A DNA stretch of 21,416 nt from the NCBI GenBank assembly GCA_001564035.1, contig LKMX01000005.1, positions 1 to 21,416 of the forward strand. The letters run 5' to 3'. Under the pieces are notes generated by a model, which made no database searches, was not told where the DNA came from, and saw only the letters and a program-made list of their open reading frames with translations. A program made the translations under genes and the position numbers. The stretch is from Nanohaloarchaea archaeon PL-Br10_U2g27 (GTDB taxonomy: Archaea; Nanohalarchaeota; Nanosalinia; Nanosalinales; Nanosalinaceae). Shown in pieces: positions 6,885 to 13,018 of the stretch; positions within the stretch are counted from its first letter, which is position 1; each line of letters opens with the position of its first letter.

Positions 6885-7019
6885 ATGTATGTATGCGTAA
6901 AATGCAAGGAAGAAGTAGAACTCGATCCAGTCGACGAGAAAGTTATCTGTCCGAAATGCAGTCATAGAGTACTGCTCAAAAAAAGGCCTGACGAGCCTGA
7001 CAAAGTAGAGGCAGTATGA
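6885..7019 (+). CDS. rpoP: RNA polymerase subunit Rpo12 (RpoP)
   Basis: A 44-residue gene (ATG at 6885, TGA at 7017-7019). The product MYVCVKCKEEVELD followed by KVICPKCSHRVLLKKRP matches archaeal Rpo12/eukaryotic Rpb12, a small subunit that bridges the large RNA polymerase subunits. The four zinc cysteines (C4, C7, C22, C25) are all kept, in contrast to eL43 just upstream. It begins 3 nt after the eL43 stop and overlaps the next gene by ATGA. The start could be 6889 if the second in-phase ATG were used, but that ATG is out of frame, so 6885 is clear. Confidence 0.92.
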   Translation: MYVCVKCKEEVELDPVDEKVICPKCSHRVLLKKRPDEPDKVEAV

Positions 7020-7228
7020 AAACGTCAGTACAGATAACTGCAGATAAACCAAAACAGTTACAGGAAGCAGTAGGCCCAAGTCTACGAAGCCACAACACTG
7101 TAGAATACAGTTACCGAACTGAAGAAGACATATTTCAAATAAATGTGGAGGCAGAAGGATTAGGGCCTTTAAGAGGCGCAACTGACTCCGTTTTCAGATT
7201 AGCAAGCCTCTCACAAAGATTAAGGTGA
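7016..7228 (+). CDS. pcc1: KEOPS complex subunit Pcc1
   Basis: A 70-residue protein with the small alpha/beta fold of Pcc1, the dimerisation subunit of KEOPS, which makes the N6-threonylcarbamoyl-adenosine at position 37 of ANN-decoding tRNAs. Visible family features are the N-terminal beta strand, the central HNTVEYSYRTEEDIFQINVEAE strand pair and the C-terminal helix with LRGATDSVFRLASLSQRL, which matches the LRAALNS...L motif. Length is normal. The start overlaps the rpo12 stop (ATGA), a coupling often seen in archaea. The other KEOPS subunits (Kae1, Bud32, Cgi121) are not in the window. Confidence 0.85.
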   Translation: MKTSVQITADKPKQLQEAVGPSLRSHNTVEYSYRTEEDIFQINVEAEGLGPLRGATDSVFRLASLSQRLR

Positions 7229-7235
7229 ACAACTA

Positions 7236-7562
7236 ATGGATCAAGACGCACAGAAAATGATGATGGAGCTGCAGAAGACGCAGCAGAACTTACAAGCTAT
7301 TACTCAACAAGCAGAGAAAACTCAGAACGAGCTCAATGGAGTTAAGAAAGCTTTAGATGAGCTTGAAGATTCTGAAGGCCAAGTCTACAAGTCTGTAGGA
7401 GAGCTTTTGGTAGAAAGAGATAGGGACAGCCTAGAAGACGAGCTTGATGAGAAAAAGGAAGACCTTGAAGTCAGATTGAAAGGCCTTGAAAGAAAGGAGG
7501 AAAAATTGAGCAAAAAGATGCAGGAAAACCAGAAAAAGTTTTCACAAAACTTTCAGGGATGA
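7236..7562 (+). CDS. pfdB: Prefoldin subunit beta
   Basis: 108-residue coiled-coil protein. Two long helices (about 5-50 and 65-105) flank a short beta hairpin reading GQVYKSVGELLVERDRDSL, the prefoldin-beta signature. With prefoldin alpha it forms a jellyfish-shaped hexamer that holds unfolded proteins for the thermosome. Its position after pcc1 in the exosome superoperon is conserved in archaea. The start lies 7 nt after the pcc1 stop. Glutamine- and methionine-rich N-terminal heptads are normal. Confidence 0.94.
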   Translation: MDQDAQKMMMELQKTQQNLQAITQQAEKTQNELNGVKKALDELEDSEGQVYKSVGELLVERDRDSLEDELDEKKEDLEVRLKGLERKEEKLSKKMQENQKKFSQNFQG

Positions 7563-7568
7563 AACTCT

Positions 7569-7811
7569 ATGAACGCTGACGCAGTTATAAGAATGATGAG
7601 AGATATGGCTGAGAGCGACTCCATCCCTTCAAATGTTTCAGGTATGATTGAACAAGCAGCTTCAGAACTTGAAGACGAAGAAAAAGACATGTCTGTAAGA
7701 GTAAATTCTGCCTCATCCATTCTGGATCAAGTAAGCAACGATCCTAATATCCGTCAACACACAAGGACTAGGATATGGAATATAGCCTCGAAAGTTGAGA
7801 GCCTAGACTGA
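7569..7811 (+). CDS. UPF0147 family protein
   Basis: 80 residues. DDTSIPSNVR-like core here reads DSIPSNVSGMIEQAASEL, followed by SVRVNSASSILDQVSNDPNI and HTRTRIWNIASKVESL. This is the helical archaeal UPF0147 protein commonly found beside prefoldin beta. The function is unknown. It begins 6 nt after prefoldin beta and is acidic, with no cysteine. It ends the tightly packed part of the superoperon. Confidence 0.85.
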   Translation: MNADAVIRMMRDMAESDSIPSNVSGMIEQAASELEDEEKDMSVRVNSASSILDQVSNDPNIRQHTRTRIWNIASKVESLD

Positions 7812-7820
7812 ACCGTAAAA

Positions 7821-7829
7821 CTATAAAAG
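7821..7829 (+). promoter_or_regulatory. Probable TATA box for sepF
   Basis: CTATAAAAG is one of the best TATA matches in the window. It lies about 41 nt before the GTG start, and a GAGGT ribosome-binding sequence at 7853 falls within the predicted short leader. sepF may thus be expressed independently of the exosome block. Confidence 0.5.
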
Positions 7830-7865
7830 AGAAAGGCCTTAGTTTATACTTAGAGGTAATCAAAA

Positions 7866-8234
7866 GTGGCACTCGGATTTCTTAACAAAAAAGACTCTTC
7901 ATCTCAAGAAGACATTATTGAAGAAGACTTTGTAGAACTAGACGCAAAAATGACGGAAGAAAGGCAGAAAGTAGTAGTAAGAGCTGAAAGCCTAAAAGAG
8001 TTTGACGACGTTGAAAAAGTACAAGACAAGCTGCGAGCAAATCAAATTGTATGGGTCAATATCAAGCCACTAAAACAAAAAGACATGACCAAACTAAAAA
8101 GAGCAGTAAACAGGCTCAAAAAGACAGTTAAATCAATCGATGGAGACATCGCAGGAGTAGACGAAGACTGGATCGTAGTCACACCAAACTATGCAGAAAT
8201 AGAAAGAACAAGCGACGAAATAAACACTCAATAA
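7866..8234 (+). CDS. sepF: Cell division protein SepF
   Basis: Archaeal SepF, which tethers FtsZ to the membrane. The 122 residues contain an N-terminal amphipathic segment (MALGFLNKKD) that fits the membrane-binding helix, an acidic linker (to about 32), then the SepF core (about 35-115) with VRAESLKEFDDVEKVQDKL, NQIVWVNIKPL and GDIAGVDEDWIVVTPN. The GTG start is supported by GAGGT 8 nt upstream and by matching the family N-terminus. Its partner ftsZ lies 2.3 kb downstream on the same strand. Confidence 0.9.
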   Translation: MALGFLNKKDSSSQEDIIEEDFVELDAKMTEERQKVVVRAESLKEFDDVEKVQDKLRANQIVWVNIKPLKQKDMTKLKRAVNRLKKTVKSIDGDIAGVDEDWIVVTPNYAEIERTSDEINTQ

Positions 8235-8247
8235 AAAAAGTCGGGAA

Positions 8248-8270
8248 ACAAGACAAAAATTTTTCTTGTC
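8248..8270. terminator. Bidirectional terminator between convergent genes
   Basis: ACAAGA pairs with TCTTGT, enclosing A5/T5 tracts, in the 56-bp gap between sepF (plus) and the zinc protein gene (minus). T-runs are present on both strands, as expected for archaeal termination in both directions. Confidence 0.55.
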
Positions 8271-8290
8271 AACCCTCATATTTTCTATAC

Positions 8291-8539
8291 TTAATCTCGC
8301 TCATCAGGGTAAGAAAACTCAAAACCTAAGGCCTCAGAGGCCTGCTCCATTTTCTCTTCAAGGTATTCAACCCTGCCTCTAATGTTTCCTACTCCTAACT
8401 TCACAAATCTTTTCACACACTCCTTACAGTAAACATTGCCATCCCACCTAATGCTCTTACCAGGCAACTCCTCCGGCTCTTCACCGGGACCAAAATCTAT
8501 ATGCTTACCGCATTCCGAACACTTCAAATCGTAAACCAT
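8291..8539 (-). CDS. Small zinc-ribbon-like protein of unknown function
   Basis: 82 residues, family not recognised. It has two cysteine pairs, CSEC (residues 7-10) and CKEC (38-41), separated by an acidic, proline-containing loop; together they should bind one zinc. The C-terminal half (about 45-75) is a helix, possibly coiled coil (VEYLEEKMEQASEALG). The start is 10 nt after the gatA stop, so it is the last gene of the gatC-gatA operon. The operon context might link it to tRNA charging, but the sequence alone does not show this. It carries two adjacent AGGCCT copies (8329, 8338). Confidence 0.75.
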   Translation of the reverse strand: MVYDLKCSECGKHIDFGPGEEPEELPGKSIRWDGNVYCKECVKRFVKLGVGNIRGRVEYLEEKMEQASEALGFEFSYPDERD

Positions 8540-8549
8540 AAATCAAATA

Positions 8550-9941
8550 TTACCAGTGCTCAGCTTTTAACTTTTCGAACATATGACCAGTGTCAAACAT
8601 TTTTTTCTCTCCAAAGTGCGGTGCCAAAATCTGTAGGCCTGTAGGCATGCCATCGCTCAAACCATTAGGAACAGATAACTGCGGGATACCTGCAAGATTA
8701 GGTCCTACAGTAAGAGAATCCATGGCGTAAACCTCTTCAGGCCTCAAAGCTTCAGCATCCTCTATCTTAGGAGCAATATTCGGCATCGAAGGACACATCA
8801 ACACGTCATAATTTTCAAAGGCATTCTCAAACGCTTCGATCAACTTGGTTCTTACCTTAGCAGCCTTTACGTAGTATTTGTCGCGGTAACCGGCCTTACG
8901 GATATACGTTCCGAGAAGGATTCTTCTCTTCGCCTCTTCACCAAAAGCTTCTGACCTGACATGCGAAAAATACTGATTGAAGTCATCGAAATCCTCGGGG
9001 TCTGCCTCATTACCGTAACGCATGCCTGAAAACTTTGCTAAATTAGTCGAGGCCTCTGCCATTGCCAAAATATAGTAAGCAGGTAAAACTGTTTCAGCAG
9101 AGAAAAGAGGTTGATCAAAATACTCTACTTCTGCACCGTTATCCTCTAACAACTCGATACTTCTCTCAAAATTCTCTTTAACACCGGGCTGAATGCCATC
9201 AAGCTCTAGCATCTGACGTGGCACACCAATCTTAAGATTATCTACTTCCTCTAACTCACTGTAACTGGGTACAGGCCTGTAGGAAGTCGTATGATCATTA
9301 TCGTCTTCCCCCGCTATTACTTCAAGGCCTTTTGCCGTGCCGTAAACTGACTTAGCTAAGACACCAATCTTATCCAGAGAGTTTGCATAGTCGATTAATC
9401 CATGGCGAGAAACACGTCCATAAGTTGGTGTCACGCCGACGACTCCGTTGTATGCCGCAGGATTTGTTATGGATCCGCCTGTCGACTCCCCTATCGATAT
9501 CATAGGGTAATCAACTGCAGCAACCACTGCTCCTGCGCCTCCACTGGAACCGCCCACAACTCTTTCAGAGTCATGAGGGTTCTTCGGAGTTGCAAAAGCA
9601 CAGTTAGTGGAGAAAGTTCCAAAACCAAACTCATCCATATGAGTCTTACCAGAGAACTGGGCTCCAGCATTCCTCAACCTCTCAATAACAGTAGCATCAA
9701 AAACAGGCCTGTAACCCTCTAAAACCTTGCTGCCTGCAGACGTAACCACATCCTCAACGCAAATTGCATCTTTAACAACGAAAGGAATATTTTTCAACTT
9801 TCCATCGTTTTCTTCTCCTTCAACAATCTCGCGCATAAACTCTAGATCACGATTTTCACTCTTCAGCTCCGAATAAAAGTCGGAGTTAGAGTATTTCTCC
9901 CTATTATCCAAAAAATCTTTCACAGTATTCTCTCGTGCCAT
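8550..9941 (-). CDS. gatA: Asp/Glu-tRNA amidotransferase subunit A
   Basis: Amidase subunit of GatCAB. It releases ammonia from glutamine, which GatB uses to convert Glu-tRNA(Gln) or Asp-tRNA(Asn) to the amide form. The Ser-cisSer-Lys triad is visible: Lys57 (IPFVVKDA), cis-Ser133 (VGGSSGGAGA) and nucleophile Ser157 (GESTGGSI). The spacing of 24 between the serines equals that in known GatA. NGVVGVTPTYGRVSRHGLI and SLDKIGVLAKSV follow. Length 463 is slightly short of typical (about 480). It lies 19 nt after gatC in the same operon. gatB is not in the window. Confidence 0.95.
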   Translation of the reverse strand: MARENTVKDFLDNREKYSNSDFYSELKSENRDLEFMREIVEGEENDGKLKNIPFVVKDAICVEDVVTSAGSKVLEGYRPVFDATVIERLRNAGAQFSGKTHMDEFGFGTFSTNCAFATPKNPHDSERVVGGSSGGAGAVVAAVDYPMISIGESTGGSITNPAAYNGVVGVTPTYGRVSRHGLIDYANSLDKIGVLAKSVYGTAKGLEVIAGEDDNDHTTSYRPVPSYSELEEVDNLKIGVPRQMLELDGIQPGVKENFERSIELLEDNGAEVEYFDQPLFSAETVLPAYYILAMAEASTNLAKFSGMRYGNEADPEDFDDFNQYFSHVRSEAFGEEAKRRILLGTYIRKAGYRDKYYVKAAKVRTKLIEAFENAFENYDVLMCPSMPNIAPKIEDAEALRPEEVYAMDSLTVGPNLAGIPQLSVPNGLSDGMPTGLQILAPHFGEKKMFDTGHMFEKLKAEHW

Positions 9942-9960
9942 TTTAAACTCTTCTCTTTGG

Positions 9961-10236
9961 TTAGCGGGCTGAAGGCCCCTTAAAAAACTGTTCTTCTACG
10001 TTTTCAGTGTTTCTAAAGACTTCTTCTCTATCAATACTTTCCTCAGCATTATCATCTCTTAACTTCTCCTTAATTTCGATAGGATGGAAAGAAGGCTCCA
10101 AACCTTCAGTATCTATATTTTGAAGTGTTTCAAACATGTCAAGAACTTCCTCAAAATCCTTTGAAAGGCCTTCGACCTCTTCATCTGAAAGGTTAAGCCT
10201 AGAGTTTTTAGCGGTTTCAATAACTTCTTCTCTCAT
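9961..10236 (-). CDS. gatC: Asp/Glu-tRNA amidotransferase subunit C
   Basis: 91 residues, the small helical subunit that wraps around GatA and GatB. Family features: a N-terminal helix reading VIETAKNSRLNLSDEEVEGL, then FEEVLDMFETLQNIDTEGLEP, then the REDxx-like segment KLRDDNAEESIDREEVFRN and a C-terminal FFKGPSAR that corresponds to the usual (Y)F(K/R)VP end. It is the first gene of the gatC-gatA-zinc protein operon. TATA-like ATTTAAAC lies about 35 nt upstream on the minus strand (around 10268-10276). Confidence 0.9.
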   Translation of the reverse strand: MREEVIETAKNSRLNLSDEEVEGLSKDFEEVLDMFETLQNIDTEGLEPSFHPIEIKEKLRDDNAEESIDREEVFRNTENVEEQFFKGPSAR

Positions 10237-10325
10237 AACACACAGTATAGTAATTATTCTTTTAGATGTTTAAATCACGCATAAACTCGGTCAATGAACA
10301 GTTATGAACGGTTAAATCCAAAAGG

Positions 10326-10333
10326 TTTATAAA
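10326..10333 (+). promoter_or_regulatory. Strong TATA box for an upstream ftsZ transcript or ncRNA
   Basis: TTTATAAA preceded by AAAAGG, which resembles a BRE, is a good archaeal promoter. Transcription would begin near 10355-10360, about 230 nt before ftsZ, so it drives either a long ftsZ leader or a separate small RNA. Confidence 0.55.
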
Positions 10334-10357
10334 CGACCTTAGAAAATGTTAATGTAG

Positions 10358-10540
10358 TAAAGACTATTTCAGTTCAGCTTTGGCAAGCGAACTGTTGATC
10401 GACACATCTCGCGGGCACGAGATAAGGTCGGACATGTATGAATCGATCCAACTTTGGGCAAAGTTCGGATCACATTGGGCAAATGTAGTAAGCCTTTGGG
10501 CAAAGACTTTCGTTTATTCTAAGGTAGAATTACCTACGCC
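10358..10540 (+). ncRNA. Candidate structured RNA or long ftsZ leader with GGGC-loop hairpins
   Basis: No open frame is present. A series of hairpins can be drawn: CAGTTC-A-GCTT-TGGC-AAGC-GAACTG (10370-10394); ATCTCG-CGGGCA-CGAGAT (10406-10423), closed by an outer GATCGA/TCGATC stem (10397-10402 with 10443-10448); AACTTT-GGGC-AAAGTT (10450-10465); ACATT-GGGCA-AATGT (10472-10486); CTTT-GGGC-AAAG (10494-10505); and AGGTA-GAAT-TACCT (10522-10535). The middle four loops share GGGC and the first has TGGC. A good TATA box precedes it. It does not match SRP RNA or RNase P as I know them. It may instead be DNA operators (see the repeat entry). Confidence 0.5.
10454..10504. repeat. Three TTGGGCAAA repeats with exact 21-bp spacing
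   Basis: TTGGGCAAA occurs at 10454, 10475 and 10496, each start 21 bp after the last, about two turns of B-DNA. Two copies extend to the near-palindrome TTTGGGCAAA. A related CTTTGGCAAG lies at 10378. They sit between the upstream TATA box and the ftsZ-proximal one, where a regulator of ftsZ transcription could bind on one face of the helix. Confidence 0.75.
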
Positions 10541-10570
10541 GATTTAAAAAGGTTAGGTTTCGCTACGCCG
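10534..10570 (+). promoter_or_regulatory. Direct repeat CTACGCCG flanking the proximal ftsZ TATA box
   Basis: CTACGCCG occurs at 10534-10541 and again at 10563-10570. Between them TTTAAAAA (10543-10550) is a TATA box about 40 nt before the ftsZ ATG, with GGGAG at 10570 as the likely ribosome-binding site. The repeat covers the TATA edge and the predicted transcription start, so it could be an operator. Confidence 0.45.
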
Positions 10571-10586
10571 GGAGAAAAAGATAAAA

Positions 10587-11654
10587 ATGGAATCCATAAT
10601 TGGAAACGCTACACAATCAAAAGAAAAGACTCAAAATCTAGACGACGTAAAAGATGCTAAAATCCTAGTAGTAGGAGTCGGAGGAGCTGGAAACAACCAG
10701 GTAACCCGAATCCAAAACAAGGAGATAGAAGGAGCAGAAACAGTTGTAATTAACACAGATAAACAACACCTCAAAATGAGCTCCGCCGACAGAAAAATTC
10801 TAGTAGGACGCGATCTAACAAAAGGCCTCGGAGCAGGAGGTCACCCTGAACAAGGAGCAAGAAGCGCAGAAGAAAACCGCGCCGAACTAAGAGAACTATT
10901 CAAAGAAGCCGACATGGTATTCCTGACCTGCGGCCTCGGAGGAGGAACAGGAACAGGAGCAACACCAGTCCTAGCAGAGATCGCGGCCAAAGAAGACTGC
11001 ATAGTAATTGGAACAGTAACAATGCCGTTCGAAATCGAAGGCGCAAGAATGAGCAAAGCAGAAGAAGGCCTCTACAGACTAAGGCAACACGTAGACACAG
11101 CAATCGTGATCGAAAACGACAAACTGCTTGACATCGCAGGCGACATGCCATTGGATCAGGCCTTCGGAGTAGCAGACGAACTAATCACAACAATGATCAA
11201 AGGCATCACTGAAACAATCTCCAAACCTTCGCTTGTCAACTTGGACTATGCAGACGTCCAGGCCATCATGAACGAAGGAGGAGTAGCAGTAGTAGGATAC
11301 GGAGAAAGCGACACAAACAACAAGGGCGAAGAAGCAATTCATGAAGCACTCTCCAACCCCTTGCTTGACGTCGAGTTCGAAGGCGCAAACGGCGCACTCC
11401 TACACGTAGCAGGAGGACAAGACCTCACACTCAACGAAATCAACGATGTGGGACAACACGTCACGGAAAAACTCGATGCCAACGCCCAGGTAATCTGGGG
11501 TGCAAGAATCAAAGAAGACCTCGAAGGAGCCCTACAGGTAATATCGATTGTTACCGGTGTAGACTCTCCCTACGTCTTAGGAGAACTAGAACAAGAAAAT
11601 CAGACAGAAGTAAGCGGAGACGTAAACGACCTAGGACTAGAGGTAGTAAAATAA
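10587..11654 (+). CDS. ftsZ: Cell division GTPase FtsZ
   Basis: Tubulin-like GTPase that forms the division ring. 355 residues. The nucleotide-binding G-box GGGTGTG is at 118-124 and the T1 loop VGVGGAGNN at 29-37. The T7 loop NLDYAD (218-223) supplies the catalytic aspartates D220 and D223. The C-terminal domain runs to about 330, ending in VTGVDSPYVLG, then a short acidic tail with no obvious conserved peptide. The N-terminal 20 residues form a variable extension. The coding region is rich in GGA, GCA and CTA codons and carries three AGGCCT copies. sepF, its membrane anchor, lies upstream. The gene is bracketed by the two structured non-coding regions described separately. Confidence 0.97.
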   Translation: MESIIGNATQSKEKTQNLDDVKDAKILVVGVGGAGNNQVTRIQNKEIEGAETVVINTDKQHLKMSSADRKILVGRDLTKGLGAGGHPEQGARSAEENRAELRELFKEADMVFLTCGLGGGTGTGATPVLAEIAAKEDCIVIGTVTMPFEIEGARMSKAEEGLYRLRQHVDTAIVIENDKLLDIAGDMPLDQAFGVADELITTMIKGITETISKPSLVNLDYADVQAIMNEGGVAVVGYGESDTNNKGEEAIHEALSNPLLDVEFEGANGALLHVAGGQDLTLNEINDVGQHVTEKLDANAQVIWGARIKEDLEGALQVISIVTGVDSPYVLGELEQENQTEVSGDVNDLGLEVVK

Positions 11655-11663
11655 ATATTAGGC

Positions 11664-11761
11664 GCAGGGAGCACCCAGTGGAAGGGAATTCAACCATCCC
11701 CTAATAAAATAGGAAAACCCCCTCCCCCCTTTTGTTTCCTTTCACTGGCACTGTTCCCTGC
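11664..11761 (+). ncRNA. Candidate RNA hairpin A with C-rich loop, 3' of ftsZ
   Basis: GCAGGGA (11664-11670) pairs with TCCCTGC (11755-11761). After a small internal loop, CCAGTGGAAGG (11675-11685) pairs with CCTTTCACTGG (11738-11748), 11 bp with one G-U. The loop holds AAAA-CCCCCTCCCCCC-TTTT, in which the A and T tracts can pair to expose the C-rich stretch. It begins 10 nt after the ftsZ stop. The exposed CCUCC-type sequence is complementary to GGAGG ribosome-binding sites. It could be a 3' UTR-derived sRNA or an unusual terminator. Confidence 0.55.
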
Positions 11762-11780
11762 TCTAAAAAATCTATATTAA

Positions 11781-11864
11781 ACGAGGAAGGCCCTCAGAAA
11801 CCGCAGGAGAAAAAACCCAACCCCCCTCCCCCCTTTTTCCCTGCAGGACTGGAGGCCTTCCCGT
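11781..11864 (+). ncRNA. Candidate RNA hairpin B with C-rich loop, second copy
   Basis: ACG-A-GGAAGGCC (11781-11792) pairs with GGCCTTCC-CGT (11854-11864), followed by TCAG/CTGG pairing and GCAGG (11803-11807) with CCTGC (11840-11844). AAAAA/TTTTT closes a loop with ACCC and CCCCCCTCCCCCC. The stem sequences differ from hairpin A but the loop design is the same, so the loop seems to be the conserved part. One AGGCCT lies in the stem (11853). The remaining gap to the next gene (11865-11929) shows nothing clear. Confidence 0.55.
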
Positions 11865-11929
11865 CTAATACCTTATTTTCTCCGAGTTTTCTCTGAAACC
11901 ATAAAACATTTCCCTGCTAAAAACAACTT

Positions 11930-12430
11930 ATGAAAAAGCTGTACGGCTTTCTACTCTCAACAACAGTTCTACTCACAGGATTAACTGCTTACTTGACAGG
12001 AAGACCTCCGGCACTAGCCGCAGCATTGATATTCTTAGGTCTTGGAGCCAATCTTCACTACGAACGAAGAGTCATTAAAGAGGCCTCAAAACCATCAGAA
12101 AAAACGGCCTGCATATTGATGCCGCCAGCCCTAGAAGCATCTCTCATAACTGCAGTTATATACACAACCGGTTTCGAAACAATAGGAGTGGTTTATCTTG
12201 GGTTAGTACTCGTGCTTTCGGAAATCCTAGGTAAATCAAAAGAATTAAACGGCACAAACACCTCCAAGCTTCTCGGCAGAATAACTAGGGTGCTTGTTTT
12301 AATCTCAGGCCTAGCGCTATCGCAGTTAAACGAATTTATTCTCTTCTACGCAATCCTTTTCAGTGCTATAACCATATTCTACGACTTGACTATAGTTATA
12401 TCAGAGGCCTTAACTTCCTCAAGTATTTAA
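11930..12430 (+). CDS. Multi-pass membrane protein of unknown function
   Basis: 166 residues, family not recognised. Hydrophobic segments lie at about 5-22, 27-44, 60-80, 84-102, 112-130 and 133-155, so five or six membrane helices are likely. Short charged loops include HYERRVIKEASKPSEK (about 44-59) and SKELNGTNTSK. It has no CDP-alcohol phosphotransferase motif or transporter signature that I can see. The ATG follows the hairpin region by 65 nt. It is followed 23 nt later by the KH-domain gene. It carries three AGGCCT copies. Confidence 0.7.
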   Translation: MKKLYGFLLSTTVLLTGLTAYLTGRPPALAAALIFLGLGANLHYERRVIKEASKPSEKTACILMPPALEASLITAVIYTTGFETIGVVYLGLVLVLSEILGKSKELNGTNTSKLLGRITRVLVLISGLALSQLNEFILFYAILFSAITIFYDLTIVISEALTSSSI

Positions 12431-12453
12431 TTTTTCCTTGAACCAGTTTCATT

Positions 12454-12957
12454 ATGAAGGCGCCAATCTGTAATGTATGTCTGAAGAGTGATGTGCTCTG
12501 CAGCAAATGTGAAGAAAACCATGAGAACGGAAAAGTAACAGACCTGGACATAAAAGTCTCAAGAATCTTGCACGGCTTAAGCGACGAACACGGCTCACTT
12601 AGAGACTCAACAATCGAAAAAGTCTACGACACCGAAAACGTTGTAGTAATAGTAACAGGCCCTGGAGACGGAGCCAAAGTTGTAGGCAGAAGAGGAGAAA
12701 TAGTGAAGAAAGTAGCAGAAGAAATCGGGAAACCGATCAGAATTGTCGAAAAGTCAGAGGAAGACAAAGAAATAATAAAAGGCCTTTTAAGCCCTGCAGA
12801 AATCGAGTCAGTGAACACTGTTTTCAAGCCGGAAGGACAGTCCAAAAAGATAGTGGTGGACGGAAGCTATGAAGACAAGGTTAATATGTCGCGCGAAGAA
12901 CTCCAGAAACTAATCCAAAACATAACAGAAACCGACTACGAACTGGCATTCGAATAA
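12454..12957 (+). CDS. Archaeal NusA-like KH-domain protein
   Basis: 167 residues. The N-terminus carries a zinc-binding set C6, C9, C16 and C19 (CNVCLKSDVLCSKC). The middle holds a KH domain (about 62-105), with the GxxG loop as GRRGEIVKKVAEEIG and the strand KPIRIVEKS. This combination is the archaeal transcription elongation factor NusA-type or KH RNA-binding protein that often neighbours translation genes. The C-terminal third is a second small alpha/beta unit (KKIVVDGSYED). A TATA-like TATTTAATT about 26 nt upstream suggests a leaderless message. It directly precedes ABCE1. Confidence 0.8.
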   Translation: MKAPICNVCLKSDVLCSKCEENHENGKVTDLDIKVSRILHGLSDEHGSLRDSTIEKVYDTENVVVIVTGPGDGAKVVGRRGEIVKKVAEEIGKPIRIVEKSEEDKEIIKGLLSPAEIESVNTVFKPEGQSKKIVVDGSYEDKVNMSREELQKLIQNITETDYELAFE

Positions 12958-13018
12958 AAAACCAGCTCCATCTCTTCTTTTGTCTCATCTCTTTTTTACA
13001 TCTTATACAGTGATTGAA

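Noticed and set aside
10358..10540. SRP RNA or RNase P RNA upstream of ftsZ
   Set aside because: Too short, and the conserved SRP helix 8 loops and RNase P core motifs are not visible.
12980..13018. Upstream in-frame start for ABCE1
   Set aside because: The extra 13 residues match nothing in the family and the segment holds the likely TATA box.
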